Positions 55,378 to 64,000 of a stretch of DNA of 64,000 bases are shown here, piece after piece (position 1 is the stretch's first letter; the number at the start of each line of letters is the position of its first letter). The stretch lies in assembly GCF_900095215.1 (NCBI RefSeq), contig NZ_LT606949.1, positions 1,040,093 through 1,104,092 on the forward strand, in the 5' to 3' direction. A program made the translations under genes and the position numbers. The notes beneath the pieces were generated by a model. The model saw nothing but the letters and a program-made list of their open reading frames with translations, had not been told where the DNA came from and did not search any database. The stretch is from Polynucleobacter necessarius. GTDB taxonomy: Bacteria > Pseudomonadota > Gammaproteobacteria > Burkholderiales > Burkholderiaceae.

Positions 55378-56711
55378 ATGAACCGCTTCACTATCCAGCT
55401 CGACGAAATTAAAGCAGCATATGCTGCCGAACAAAATCCCACAATTGAAGTCAGGCTAGATCGCATAGCTCGCATTGAAAAAATGATTGAAGTCAATGAA
55501 GAAAAGATAATATGTAAAGCCTTAATGGCCGACTTTGGTGTACGACATCCAATAGAGACACGTCTAGCTGAATGCCAGATGATTTACCAAGCATGAAAAT
55601 ATACGCGCAAGCACTTCAAAGAATGGATGAAGCCTGAGCAAATAGAGGTTCCCTCGCATATGGGCGCTTCACAAGCTTGGATTGAAAGTCAGTCGCTGGG
55701 TGTTGTTGGCATTCTGAGTCCATGGCATTACCCAGTGCAATTGGCGCTCATTCCGGCGATTGCCGCTTTTGCCGCTGGCAATCGCGTTTCGTTAAAACCA
55801 TCTGAACGAAGCTCTCGCACCTCAGGCTTTATTGCCAGCCTAATTCAGGAGTACTTCCACCAAACCGAATTTTGTGTCACTACTGGCGGGCCAGATGTAG
55901 CAGAACAATTTGCAACGCTACCTTTTGACCACCTTTTTCTTTACCGGTTCTGGAACGATCGGCAAGAAAGTGATGCGCGCTGCCGCTGACAACCTCACTC
56001 CAGTCACTTTGGAGCTGGGTGGGACAACCCACGTCATTGTTGATAAGAGTGCCAAACTAAAGGATGCTGCCGCTGCCATCATCTACGGCAAACTGCTGAA
56101 TGGCGGACAAACCTGCATTGCACCAGACTATGTTTTGCTAGATCCCCGCACTCAGGACTCTTTTATTGCAGAACTTCAGGCCGCAGCTCAAGCGCAATTT
56201 AGCAACCCTGAAGAATTAACTTGTCCAATTAATGAGAAGCAACTGGAATACTGGCAGCACTTAGAGCGATGCTCTAGAGCGTGGAGCAAAAGCCATTCCC
56301 CTTCTAAATAATCCTGGTGCATGGGCAAGACCATTCGAGCCACTAGCGCTAACGAATGTTCCACCAGAGGCGCGAGTACTGCATGAAGAAATCTTTGGAC
56401 CTATTTTCCCGATCGTGACTATTGCCGATGCTACTGCGGCAATTGCTTATGTCAATCACAAACCCAATCCCCTTGCTTTGTATTGGTTTGGTAAAGACAA
56501 ACAGAATCTCAAGCGTGTTTTAAGTGAAACCCGCTCTGGTGGCGTTACAGTCAACGACACACTGCTACACATCACCATTGAGGATTTGCCTTTTGGTGGC
56601 GTAGGTGCAAGCGGTATTGGCAGCTATCATGGTAAAGCAGGGTTTTTATACGTTCAGTCATCAAAAATCGATTCTGGAAGTGCGCGGTTTCTTTGGTTTA
56701 AATTTATTTAA
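55378..56711 (+). pseudogene. Aldehyde dehydrogenase (coniferyl aldehyde dehydrogenase-like)
   Basis: NAD(P)-dependent aldehyde oxidation. Fragments in order: RIEKMIEVNEEKI, EWMKPEQIEVPSHM, VVGILSPWHYPVQLAL, FTGSGTIGKKVM, the general base in TLELGGTTHVIVD, the nucleophile in NGGQTCIAPDYV, and LPFGGVGASGIGSYHG. The C-terminal ASGIGSYHG block is like coniferyl aldehyde dehydrogenases. Lesions: TGA at 55594-55596, one extra T near 55930, and a shift near 56290. The active-site residues are still legible, so decay is recent. Confidence 0.85.
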
Positions 56712-56782
56712 GGGAAGTAAAATCGCACGCCCTCCTTATGGAAAAATGACAGAGTGGCTTTTGCGTTATTTGAAGTCAGTCT

Positions 56783-57466
56783 TCAAGCCAGCAGCAATCG
56801 CACTGCAAACCCGATAAACATGCTGCCAGCCAATATCCAGAGGGCCGAGGAAACACGGAGATGCGCCTGAAAGAATTTAAGAAAAATTTGCCCCGCGACA
56901 ATCAGGCAGGTCAAATACGTCATACTCAATATTTGCAAAACTATCGCGAGATAGAAAAAGGTATGCGCGGGATTCTGAAAAGCCGAACGAATGAATTGCG
57001 AAAAGAAAGCAATAAAGAAAAAGATTGCTTTTGGATTGGTCAGCGATAACGTTAACGCAGCCACAAGTGGATGTAACTGCATCAAACGCATTTGAATCTC
57101 ATAGGCCTTCGCTTGCTCTCCCATGGACCAACGTTGCAAACCACTTCGCAACAGACCATACCCCAGCCACGCCAAGTAAGCGGCACCTACAATACGCACA
57201 ATGCTGAAGATGATGGGCGAAGAGATCAAGATAGATGCTGCGCCTAAAACGACAGCCATCATGAGAATGGAATCGCCAATGAAGATGCCAAGTGCACCCC
57301 ATGCGCCAGAACGCCAACCCTTTTGAAGCGCAATAGTTAAGACGTAAAGAGAGTTTGGGCCAGGCAACAAAATAATGAATAAGGTACCGAGCAGATAACT
57401 AGAGAAATCTACAATTCCGGCGTTGCTAGGGGATAAGAGACTAAATGAGAGCCATTCCATCTCCAT
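56783..57466 (-). CDS. LysE/RhtB family amino-acid exporter (LeuE-like)
   Basis: Six-helix exporter. The family signature LPGPNSLYVLTIALQKGWRSGAWGALGIFIGD spans the first two helices, followed by AAYLAWLGYGLLR and LTLSLTNPKAIFFFIAFF. ATG 57466 (MEMEWLSF) is chosen; the upstream codons to 57538 read as leader. About 227 aa, intact. The LeuE-type substrate is only suggested by overall similarity. Confidence 0.82.
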   Translation of the reverse strand: MEMEWLSFSLLSPSNAGIVDFSSYLLGTLFIILLPGPNSLYVLTIALQKGWRSGAWGALGIFIGDSILMMAVVLGAASILISSPIIFSIVRIVGAAYLAWLGYGLLRSGLQRWSMGEQAKAYEIQMRLMQLHPLVAALTLSLTNPKAIFFFIAFFSQFIRSAFQNPAHTFFYLAIVLQILSMTYLTCLIVAGQIFLKFFQAHLRVSSALWILAGSMFIGFAVRLLLA

Positions 57467-57689
57467 ATCATAATTAATTCGGGAAAACCCTTGTAATCTG
57501 GTTCTCAAACTGTCATAATTGGAGGCTTTTTTAAGCAATTTGATTCATCGCCCCCCAGCTCTATTTCAGCGTACCGTTTAGAAGTGAAGTCATAAACACC
57601 GAAGTTCCAAAAACGCGCTGCCGCTTGTCTGATGGTCGATGCCTTTGACCATCGCACCCTGTAAAAAACTATGGGTGCAACATATGGAG

Positions 57690-57709
57690 ACATCCCTTAC
57701 AGGGGATGT
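57690..57709 (+). promoter_or_regulatory. Hairpin covering the ribosome-binding site of the RNA helicase gene
   Basis: ACATCCC TTACA GGGGATGT folds into a 7-8 bp stem that pairs the only purine-rich Shine-Dalgarno candidate (AGGGGA, 57701-57706). A larger inverted repeat GATGGTC/GACCATC lies further upstream near 57630-57652. This may control translation. Confidence 0.4.
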
Positions 57710-57717
57710 GTAATAGC

Positions 57718-59112
57718 ATGATTTTTTCTAAAGAAACTAAACACGAGTCGAAAGCCTCAAAGAGTACTGGAAATGAATTCCAGAATTTCGCCCTAGCGGC
57801 ATCACTCCTTAAAAATATTGCTGAGCTGGGTTTTACCCAAGCCACTTCCGTGCAAGCTCAGGTTATTCCTGCAGCCTTAGCAGGTGGTGACTTATTGGTT
57901 AGCAGCCAAACCGGTAGCGGAAAAACCGCAGCCTTTTTATTGCCTTTGATTAATCAGCTCATCGAAGACAACCCGAACAGCTCACCTGTTCCAGGTCGCG
58001 CACAACCCAAAGTGTTGGTGCTCTGCCCTACTCGTGAATTGGCTCAACAGGTTGCCGCCGATGCAGTGAACTTAGTTCGCGGCATGAAAGGTATTCGTAT
58101 CGCAACCGTTATGGGTGGCATGCCTTATGGCAAGCAAATTCAAGCGTTAAAAGGTGCATTGTTAGTTGTTGCAACTCCAGGTCGTTTACTCGACTTATGC
58201 GACAGCAAAGCCATTCGCTTAGACGACGTCAAACAACTCGTTATCGATGAAGCTGATCGCATGCTTGACATGGGATTTGCCGACGACCTCGAGGCAATTG
58301 ATAAACGCTGCGCAGGCCTCAACCAAACTTTGATGTTCTCTGCTACTTTCGCGCCAAAGATTATGTCTTTAGCAAATGAGTTGACCACAGATGCCAAGCG
58401 TATTGAACTTGCTCACGCAGGTGAAAAGCACGCCAACATTGAACAGAAGTTGCATTGGGCTGACAGCACGTCACATAAGCACAAGTTACTTGAGCATATT
58501 TTGGACGCTGCCGACCTAGATCAAGCGGTCGTGTTTGCGAGCACTCAAATTGAGAGCGAAAAAATTGCTGACACATTGCGTGCTAACGGCTATGAAGCAA
58601 CCGCCCTTCACGGCGCAATGCCTCAAGCGGTGCGTATGCGTCGCCTTGAGTCGTTACGTAAAGGTCACACCAAGATTTTGGTTGCGACAGACGTAGCAGC
58701 TCGCGGTATTGATGTGCCACGCATTAGTCACGTAATCAACTTTGGTTTGCCAATGAAACCGGAAGACTATACACACCGCATCGGTCGTACCGGTCGTGCG
58801 GGTCGCAACGGCGTTGCTATCACTTTGGTTGAACATCGTGATCGCGCGAAGATTCGTAATATCGAACGCTTCACACAGCAAGATATCGTCGCTTCAGTCA
58901 TTGCTGGTCTTGAGCCACAGGCCAAGCCAAGCTCTGGCGGTGGCGGTGGTCGTCCTGGCGGTGGTCGTCCTGGCGGTGGTCGTCCTGGTGGTGGTCGCTC
59001 TGGCGGTGGTGGTGGTCGCTCTGGCGACTCACGTCCAGCACGCCCAGCAGGTGGCCCACGTTTTGCGAAGCCTAAGTCTGGCGGTCAGCGTCGCAACTTT
59101 AGCGGCAACTGA
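57718..59112 (+). CDS. DEAD-box RNA helicase (RhlE-like) with RGG-type tail
   Basis: ATP-dependent RNA unwinding, ribosome assembly or cold growth in relatives. The core has the Q motif NFALAASLLKNIAELGFTQAT, motif I SSQTGSGKTAAF, motif II VIDEADRMLDMG, motif III MFSATF, and motif VI YTHRIGRTGRAGR. The C-terminal 60 residues are a Gly/Arg/Pro repeat (GGGRPGGGRPGG) that probably binds RNA. ATG 57718 is preferred; ATG 57706 lies within the AGGGGATG sequence. 464-468 aa, intact, ending in TGA three bases before the ubiC remnant. Confidence 0.93.
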   Translation: MIFSKETKHESKASKSTGNEFQNFALAASLLKNIAELGFTQATSVQAQVIPAALAGGDLLVSSQTGSGKTAAFLLPLINQLIEDNPNSSPVPGRAQPKVLVLCPTRELAQQVAADAVNLVRGMKGIRIATVMGGMPYGKQIQALKGALLVVATPGRLLDLCDSKAIRLDDVKQLVIDEADRMLDMGFADDLEAIDKRCAGLNQTLMFSATFAPKIMSLANELTTDAKRIELAHAGEKHANIEQKLHWADSTSHKHKLLEHILDAADLDQAVVFASTQIESEKIADTLRANGYEATALHGAMPQAVRMRRLESLRKGHTKILVATDVAARGIDVPRISHVINFGLPMKPEDYTHRIGRTGRAGRNGVAITLVEHRDRAKIRNIERFTQQDIVASVIAGLEPQAKPSSGGGGGRPGGGRPGGGRPGGGRSGGGGGRSGDSRPARPAGGPRFAKPKSGGQRRNFSGN

Positions 59113-59114
59113 AA

Positions 59115-59688
59115 ATGATTCACCGTAATCGTCTCCGTTCTGCATGGAATCGAGTCGGTTCCGGTGAAATCCATCGGGCGCCACGCGAGTGGCAACCCTG
59201 GCTAAGCGATACCGGATCTCTCACCAAAAAAAATTGAGAAGGCAATTGGGCAAAAACTAGAAGTTCAGGTTTTGCGTGACTGCCCTCAAGCACTCAATAG
59301 CGACGAAAGTCGCTATTTTCATTTGCAGCTCAGACGCTGCAGAGTGCGCGAAGTATTGCTCTGTTCCAACGGAGTTCCTTTAGTGATGGCGCATAGCGTC
59401 ATTCCCACCCTGAGTTCTAGCGGCAGCAATCATGCCATTTTGCACCTAGGCACTAAGCCGCTAGGTGCAGTGCTGTTTAGCAAAAAACGTAAACACTCTA
59501 AAGCCAAACCTCCGCGCGACATTGCTCGATTAGATAAAAGTAGTGAGTGATGGAAAAAATGCGCTAAGCACTTTCCTGGTCTGAGCTCGCCATTATGGGC
59601 GCGACGCACCCTCTATCGTTTAAAGGGTCGCCCTATCTTGGTCAATGAAATTTTCTTACCCACCTTATTGAAGGCTGCGCAGTTTTAG
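59115..59688 (+). pseudogene. ubiC: Chorismate pyruvate-lyase, A-tract slip and TGA
   Basis: First committed step of ubiquinone synthesis (chorismate to 4-hydroxybenzoate). ATG 59115 reads MIHRNRLRSAWN and EWQPWLSDTGSLT, then a run of eight A (59226-59233), one too many, shifts the frame. The body has VQVLRDCPQALN, REVLLCSNGVPLVMAHSVIP and LGTKPLGAVLFS. TGA at 59548-59550 probably replaces Arg (CGA to TGA). The tail LWARRTLYRLKGRPILVNEIFLPTLL ends at 59688. Identity is from the conserved GxPLGxxLF and FLP blocks. Confidence 0.8.
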
Positions 59689-59704
59689 CTATTCGCTTTT
59701 ACTT

Positions 59705-60529
59705 TTAGATTGTTAGCCAAGCTAACGTTGATTTGATCAAGGCCTCATCACCAGGTTCGCTAGTTAAGACCTCTCCAAAGCCAATTAACTCCGCTGCATC
59801 GGTGATATTGTGATGTGAACACAGCGCACTGGCGCCATTAAGGTTTTGGATGAATTGGTCTTTCATAACCTCACCAAGATAACGCACAGCCTCAGAAGAG
59901 GTAAGCAACCAAAGTGATTTACTCAAATCCATCTCGCGAATTGCAAGCCATGCAGGATTATCAATATCCAAAGGCACGCGACTATAGCTTGAAATAGCCT
60001 CCACAGTGGCGCCAGCTGTTTTTAATGTATCAGCCAACCAGTCGCGACCGCCATCACCTTTGAAGATCGCCACTTTTTTATCCCGCCAATTCCATCGCAG
60101 GGATTGGAGTTCCTGCCATAAACCCTCGGAATCCCAATGTTCATTGTTCCCTGGAACGATGATCGACGTCGGATTTTTCTCTGAACCTATGCCATGCTTC
60201 TTCAGAGCCAGGTAACTACTACCCCCCATCACACCAATGGGAATAATCTTTTTGGAAAAATCTTGCCAATCCCGCTCTAGCAAACGCATCACACTTTCAA
60301 TCGCATTTGGACTTACAAAAATAGTGAGATCGGCATCACTCAATACAGTGGCGATATGGTCAGCCAAATGCTCATCAGATTTGGGGACAATGGTCAGCAA
60401 TGGAAGGGAAAGGATTTCTGGAAGGCTGCGCTTTGCGACTCCATTTGCTTCAATTGCCCTAGTAAGCACCTCGACCAACTGACGAGCCTGTCCACTCGGT
60501 CTTGTAACAATGATGGTTTTCGTGCTCAT
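59705..60529 (-). CDS. hemD: Uroporphyrinogen-III synthase
   Basis: Cyclises hydroxymethylbilane in haem synthesis. Sequence is poorly conserved in this family, but TIIVTRPSGQARQLVE at the start, IFVSPNAIESVMRLL, FKGDGGRDWLADTLKTAGATVEAISSYSRVP and LLTSSEAVRYL match HemD. 274 aa. It lies 24 bases after hemC on the same strand, the usual order. Intact. Confidence 0.9.
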   Translation of the reverse strand: MSTKTIIVTRPSGQARQLVEVLTRAIEANGVAKRSLPEILSLPLLTIVPKSDEHLADHIATVLSDADLTIFVSPNAIESVMRLLERDWQDFSKKIIPIGVMGGSSYLALKKHGIGSEKNPTSIIVPGNNEHWDSEGLWQELQSLRWNWRDKKVAIFKGDGGRDWLADTLKTAGATVEAISSYSRVPLDIDNPAWLAIREMDLSKSLWLLTSSEAVRYLGEVMKDQFIQNLNGASALCSHHNITDAAELIGFGEVLTSEPGDEALIKSTLAWLTI

Positions 60530-60553
60530 GCCAATGGCGACTTTGTGCTTGAA

Positions 60554-61519
60554 TTATTGAGGTAAAGCAGGGATTAAATCAGCCGCGCCCTGTGACAGCA
60601 AGTCCTTTGCAACCGCAAGCCCCAGAGCCTCGGCGTCTTCAACCGACTTCACTTGAGCGCTTCCCTTAGCCAAACAAATTGCTTTGCCATCCGTACTCGC
60701 CACAAAGGAGCGAATCTGCATTTGATTTTGATCCCATACCGCATGCGCAGCTAAGGGCACTTCACAGGAGCCGCTCAGCTGACGCGACACCATACGCTCG
60801 GCAGAAACCGCAAATAAGGTAGGCCAGTCATTTAATGGAGCCAACCATTGTTTGACGTTGGGATGCTTTCTTAAAGTTTCGATACCCAAAGCGCCTTGAC
60901 CTGCCGCAGGAGTGTAAGGATCATAGGGTAAGAACGCGCGTATGCGTGACTCTAGACCCAACCGCTTTAAACCAGCAGCCGCCAAAATAATCGCCTGATA
61001 CTCGCCACGATCCAGCTTACCCATCCGCGTATCTAAATTGCCACGCAATGGCTGAATGACTAAATGAGGAAATGTCGCGCGCAACACCGACTCACGGCGC
61101 AAGCTCGACGTACCTACAATCGCACCGTGCGGAAGATCTTCAAGGCTGGCAAAGTCATTCGAAACAAATGCATCTCTTGCATCCTCTCTAGCCATCACAC
61201 AAGCAAGGTCAAATCCTTCAGGCATGACCATCGGTACATCTTTTAAAGAATGGACCGCTAAATCAGCCTTTCCATCTTCTAGGGCTGTTTCGAGCTCTTT
61301 TACAAAAAGACCCTTTCCACCCACTTTTGAGAGGGCTTTATCTAATATTTGATCTCCTCGGGTGGTCATCCCCAAGATCTGCACATCACAGTCGGGATAG
61401 AGCTTTTTAAGGCAATCTCGGACGTGCTCCGCCTGCCACATGGCTAAACGACTTTCGCGGGAGGCAATTACGAGGCGCTTTGGAGCGGCAAAGGGGGTGG
61501 AATTCTGAGTTTGGGACAT
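60554..61519 (-). CDS. hemC: Porphobilinogen deaminase
   Basis: Builds hydroxymethylbilane using a dipyrromethane cofactor. [16 protein letters not shown] near the start, [42 protein letters not shown] and [15 protein letters not shown] are all conserved. The cofactor Cys is in [18 protein letters not shown] 61519 ([10 protein letters not shown]) is preferred over an upstream in-frame start at 61594, which would overlap argH. 321 aa, intact. Confidence 0.95.
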   Translation of the reverse strand: MSQTQNSTPFAAPKRLVIASRESRLAMWQAEHVRDCLKKLYPDCDVQILGMTTRGDQILDKALSKVGGKGLFVKELETALEDGKADLAVHSLKDVPMVMPEGFDLACVMAREDARDAFVSNDFASLEDLPHGAIVGTSSLRRESVLRATFPHLVIQPLRGNLDTRMGKLDRGEYQAIILAAAGLKRLGLESRIRAFLPYDPYTPAAGQGALGIETLRKHPNVKQWLAPLNDWPTLFAVSAERMVSRQLSGSCEVPLAAHAVWDQNQMQIRSFVASTDGKAICLAKGSAQVKSVEDAEALGLAVAKDLLSQGAADLIPALPQ

Positions 61520-61562
61520 AACATTTAAAATAATCAAAGACCTACACCAATATACTGCGTTT

Positions 61563-62981
61563 ATGAGCTCATCAAATAATTCCTTAGCCAACAAAGCCCA
61601 AGCTTGGTCGGCCCGTTTTGCCGAACCTGTCGACGAACTGGTTCAGCGTTATACCGCCTCTATTGGCTTTGATCAACGCTTTGCGATGGTCGATATTGCC
61701 GGCTCCCTGGCTCACGCTGAAATGTTGGCTGCCCAAAAAATCATTAGCACCCAAGATTTAGCGGACATTCAAAATGGAATGGCTCAAATTAAGAGCGAAA
61801 TCGAGTCCGGTCAATTTCATTGGCAGCTTGCGCTTGAAGACGTTCATCTCAATATTGAGGCACGCTTAACTGCATTAGTTGGCGATGCTGGCAAACGTTT
61901 GCATACTGGTCGCTCACGCAACGATCAAGTCGCTACTGATTTGCGTCTATGGTTGCGTGGTAGCGTGGATGATATTGCCGTCACACTGAAATCCTTGCGC
62001 ACGGCCCTATTGGATCTCGCTGAAAAACAGGCATCCACCATCATGCCGGGTCACACCCATCTGCAAGTAGCGCAGCCGATCACCTTTGGTCACCACTTGA
62101 TGGCCTATTACGAGATGTTTAGCCGCGATGCAAGTCGCTTAGCGGATTTACGCACTCGCTTTAACCGCTTACCCCTAGGCGCTGCGGCCTTAGCAGGCAC
62201 CACTTACCCTATTGATCGCGAGCAAGTTGCTAAGACGCTTGGTTTTGATGGCATCTGCAATAACTCCTTAGATGCCGTATCTGATCGTGACTTTGCCATT
62301 GAGTTCTGCGCCTTTGCCTCTATTTTGATGATGCATATCTCCCGCTTGTCTGAGGAACTCATCCTATGGCTGAGCCCTCGCTTTGGCTTTATTGAGTTGC
62401 CTGATCGCTTTTGCACTGGTAGCTCAATCATGCCGCAGAAAAAGAATCCAGACGTACCAGAATTAGCTAGAGGTAAGACCGGTCGTGTTTATGGCGCTCT
62501 GATCTCTTTGCTGACTTTGATGAAAGGTCAACCACTCGGCTATAACAAAGATAATCAAGAAGATAAAGAACCATTATTTGACGCGGTAGATACCGTGCAA
62601 TATACCTTACGCATTTTTGCCGACATGATTCCCCACATTGAAGTCAAAGCGGAAGTGATGAAGAAAGCTGCGGAAGAAGGTTTTGCAACCGCAACCGACT
62701 TGGCTGACTACTTGGCTAAAAAAGGATTAGCTTTCCGCGATGCTCATGAAGCTGTGGCTCATGCCGTAAAAGCTTGTGTTGGCAGAAACTGCATGCTGAC
62801 CGATCTCAGTCTCTCTGAGCTGCGTTTTGCTTGTGGTCTTGATAGCCGTCCTGAGCTCATTAGCGACGATGTGTTTGCCGTGCTCACGGTAGATGGTTCA
62901 GTGCAGTCACGTCAACATGCTGGTGGCACCGCCCCTGCTCAAGTACTTGTCGCCATTAAACGGGGTCGCGCAGATCTCTAA
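61563..62981 (+). CDS. argH: Argininosuccinate lyase
   Basis: Last step of arginine synthesis. Fumarase/aspartase superfamily signature [20 protein letters not shown] is near residue 285; [17 protein letters not shown] and [12 protein letters not shown] are present. 472 aa, intact. Divergent from hemC with 43 bases between starts. It is followed five bases later by the TRAP permease gene. Confidence 0.96.
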   Translation: MSSSNNSLANKAQAWSARFAEPVDELVQRYTASIGFDQRFAMVDIAGSLAHAEMLAAQKIISTQDLADIQNGMAQIKSEIESGQFHWQLALEDVHLNIEARLTALVGDAGKRLHTGRSRNDQVATDLRLWLRGSVDDIAVTLKSLRTALLDLAEKQASTIMPGHTHLQVAQPITFGHHLMAYYEMFSRDASRLADLRTRFNRLPLGAAALAGTTYPIDREQVAKTLGFDGICNNSLDAVSDRDFAIEFCAFASILMMHISRLSEELILWLSPRFGFIELPDRFCTGSSIMPQKKNPDVPELARGKTGRVYGALISLLTLMKGQPLGYNKDNQEDKEPLFDAVDTVQYTLRIFADMIPHIEVKAEVMKKAAEEGFATATDLADYLAKKGLAFRDAHEAVAHAVKACVGRNCMLTDLSLSELRFACGLDSRPELISDDVFAVLTVDGSVQSRQHAGGTAPAQVLVAIKRGRADL

Positions 62982-62986
62982 AACAC

Positions 62987-63538
62987 ATGCGGTTTTGGCT
63001 CACACTCTCCACAGGCATTGATCGTATAAACGCGTTTTTAGGCAAGGCAGCCAGCATTCTGATTTTGCTGTCATGCGCCGTATCCGCGATCAATGCTCTT
63101 CTTCGTTATGGATTGGATATCAGCAATAACTGGCCTCTAGAGCTGCAGTGGTATCTCTTTGCTGCAGCCGTCATGTTGGGTGCCTCTTACACCCTAAAAC
63201 GCAATGAGCATGTCCGTGTGGACTTAATTTATTCCCACCTCTCGGATCGCGGACGCTTGTGGGTTGATTTATTTGGCTTGATTTTCTTTTTAATGCCTGC
63301 CTGCATCTTATTTTCCTGGCTCTCGTGGACCACACTCTTTTATCCCTCTTGGCTAGTGATGGAGCACTCATTGAACTCTGGGGGATTGGCGCGCTATCCA
63401 ATTAAATTTGTCGTGCCGTTTGGATTCTTCATGCTAAGCCTGCAGGGCCTCTCGGAAATCATTAAACGGATTTGCGCCCTTCAAGGGAAAATCGCCTTAC
63501 CCGCCGAAGACCTTCATTACGAAAAGCCAATGCAATGA
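62987..63538 (+). CDS. dctQ: TRAP transporter small permease (DctQ family)
   Basis: Four-helix small membrane subunit of a tripartite ATP-independent periplasmic transporter. The family features are NWPLELQWYLFAAAVMLGASYTLKRNEHVRVDLIY and PLG-like VPFGFFMLSLQGLSEIIKRI. 183 aa. Its TGA overlaps the ATG of the large permease (ATGA). The receptor (DctP) is not in the window, so the substrate is unknown. Confidence 0.9.
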   Translation: MRFWLTLSTGIDRINAFLGKAASILILLSCAVSAINALLRYGLDISNNWPLELQWYLFAAAVMLGASYTLKRNEHVRVDLIYSHLSDRGRLWVDLFGLIFFLMPACILFSWLSWTTLFYPSWLVMEHSLNSGGLARYPIKFVVPFGFFMLSLQGLSEIIKRICALQGKIALPAEDLHYEKPMQ

Positions 63539-64000
63539 TTCCATTGGAGTGGATGCCGCCTTTAATGTTTGCTGGACTAATCGTCTTTATGCTGATCGGC
63601 TTTCCGGTTGCTTTCTCACTAATGGCGGCTGGTTTATTTTTCTCCTTGATCGCGATGAGCGAGGGATTTTTTGGAGTCGCTTTTTTACACGCTATTCCTC
63701 AGCGCATCTTTGGTAGCGTGCTTGCAAACGATCTACTGCTAGCCATCCCCTTCTTTACCTTCATGGGCGCAATCCTAGAGCGCTGCGGTCTTGCGGAGGA
63801 AATGCTGGACTCGATGGGGCAGTTGTTTGGACGGGTACGTGGGGGCCTGGGTTATTCCGTCATCATCGTCGGGTTTATCTTGGGCGCTATTACTGGCACG
63901 GTAGCCGCTCAGGTGATCGCTATGGCGATGATCTCATTACCAGTGATGATGCATTACGGCTACAACATGCGCTACGCTACGGGCGTTTTGGCAGCCTCTG
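63535..64000 (+). CDS. dctM: TRAP transporter large permease (DctM family), 3' partial
   Basis: Start of the 12-helix ion-coupled permease: PPLMFAGLIVFMLIGFPVAFSLMAAGL, FGSVLANDLLLAIPFFTFMGAILERCGLAEEML and RVRGGLGYSVIIVGFILGAITGTVAAQVIAM. It overlaps dctQ by four bases and runs off the window end. No lesion in the visible part. Confidence 0.92.
   Translation, partial: MIPLEWMPPLMFAGLIVFMLIGFPVAFSLMAAGLFFSLIAMSEGFFGVAFLHAIPQRIFGSVLANDLLLAIPFFTFMGAILERCGLAEEMLDSMGQLFGRVRGGLGYSVIIVGFILGAITGTVAAQVIAMAMISLPVMMHYGYNMRYATGVLAAS

Noticed and set aside
57505..57693. 62-codon minus-strand ORF upstream of the helicase
   Set aside because: No ribosome-binding site or family; it overlaps the leader hairpins and the exporter start.
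58930..59030. DNA repeat array in the helicase tail (GGTGGTCGTCCTGGC units)
   Set aside because: These are coding repeats for the GGGRP tail, not CRISPR or regulatory repeats; there are no spacers.
58796..59128. Valine-rich 110-codon ORF with tandem repeats
   Set aside because: It is an out-of-frame reading of the Gly/Arg/Pro repeat tail of the RNA helicase.

Overview
The window looks like a chromosome segment of a betaproteobacterium of the Burkholderiaceae. The protein style, the nadE-glnB pairing, the pst-pho order and the paired cyanophycin synthetases all fit Polynucleobacter. About half of the recognisable genes carry nonsense codons, one-base slips or deletions, while the rest are full length. 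That mixture fits recent genome reduction, as known for the ciliate-associated P. necessarius. The species assignment is inference; no search was run.

Layout. 1-2.9 kb: envelope-lipid genes (metallophosphoesterase, glycosyltransferase, dgkA, GNAT-like acyltransferase), all but the first broken. 3-6.5 kb: intact ppx, then remnants of a GDCCVxC protein, mgtC and arsC. 6.8-13.5 kb: the phosphate regulon on the minus strand (pstS-pstC-pstA-pstB-phoU-phoB-phoR). The transporter and PhoR are destroyed; PhoU, PhoB and a Pho box remain. 13.5-14.8 kb: a dead secreted lipase-like hydrolase. 15.2-21 kb: a minus-strand oxalate/glyoxylate cluster (ppc, glycerate kinase, the last codons of oxc, frc, oxlT), nearly all decayed, abutting a dead C5 DNA methyltransferase. 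22-27.9 kb: tRNA-Ser and housekeeping genes (serS, lolA, ftsK, trxB). 28-29 kb: a vapBC toxin-antitoxin pair between two near-identical terminator hairpins. 29-33.6 kb: split hppA, intact ppa, split nadE, intact glnB. 33.7-39 kb: a broken HTH membrane protein, a FixJ-type regulator, intact ilvD, a PCu(A)C copper chaperone and a Bug-family binding protein. 39.2-47.1 kb: a degenerate tRNA, then a cyanophycin locus (DUF1854 protein, ABC exporter, cphA1, cphA2) in which every gene is dead. 47-64 kb: mostly intact metabolism (fbp, pepN, ald, tcdA, leuE-like exporter, DEAD-box helicase, hemD, hemC, argH, TRAP permeases) with broken permease, pdxH start, msrA, aldehyde dehydrogenase and ubiC.

Decay is grouped by pathway: phosphate uptake, oxalate assimilation and cyanophycin storage each fail as blocks, while translation, division, haem, arginine and branched-chain amino-acid genes persist. 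Two lesion types recur: slips in homopolymers (C8, C9, A7, A8, T7) and TGA codons where the family has leucine or tryptophan. No CRISPR array, insertion sequence, prophage or intact unfamiliar multi-gene system was seen. The strongest system-level signal is the cyanophycin / ABC exporter / DUF1854 block.
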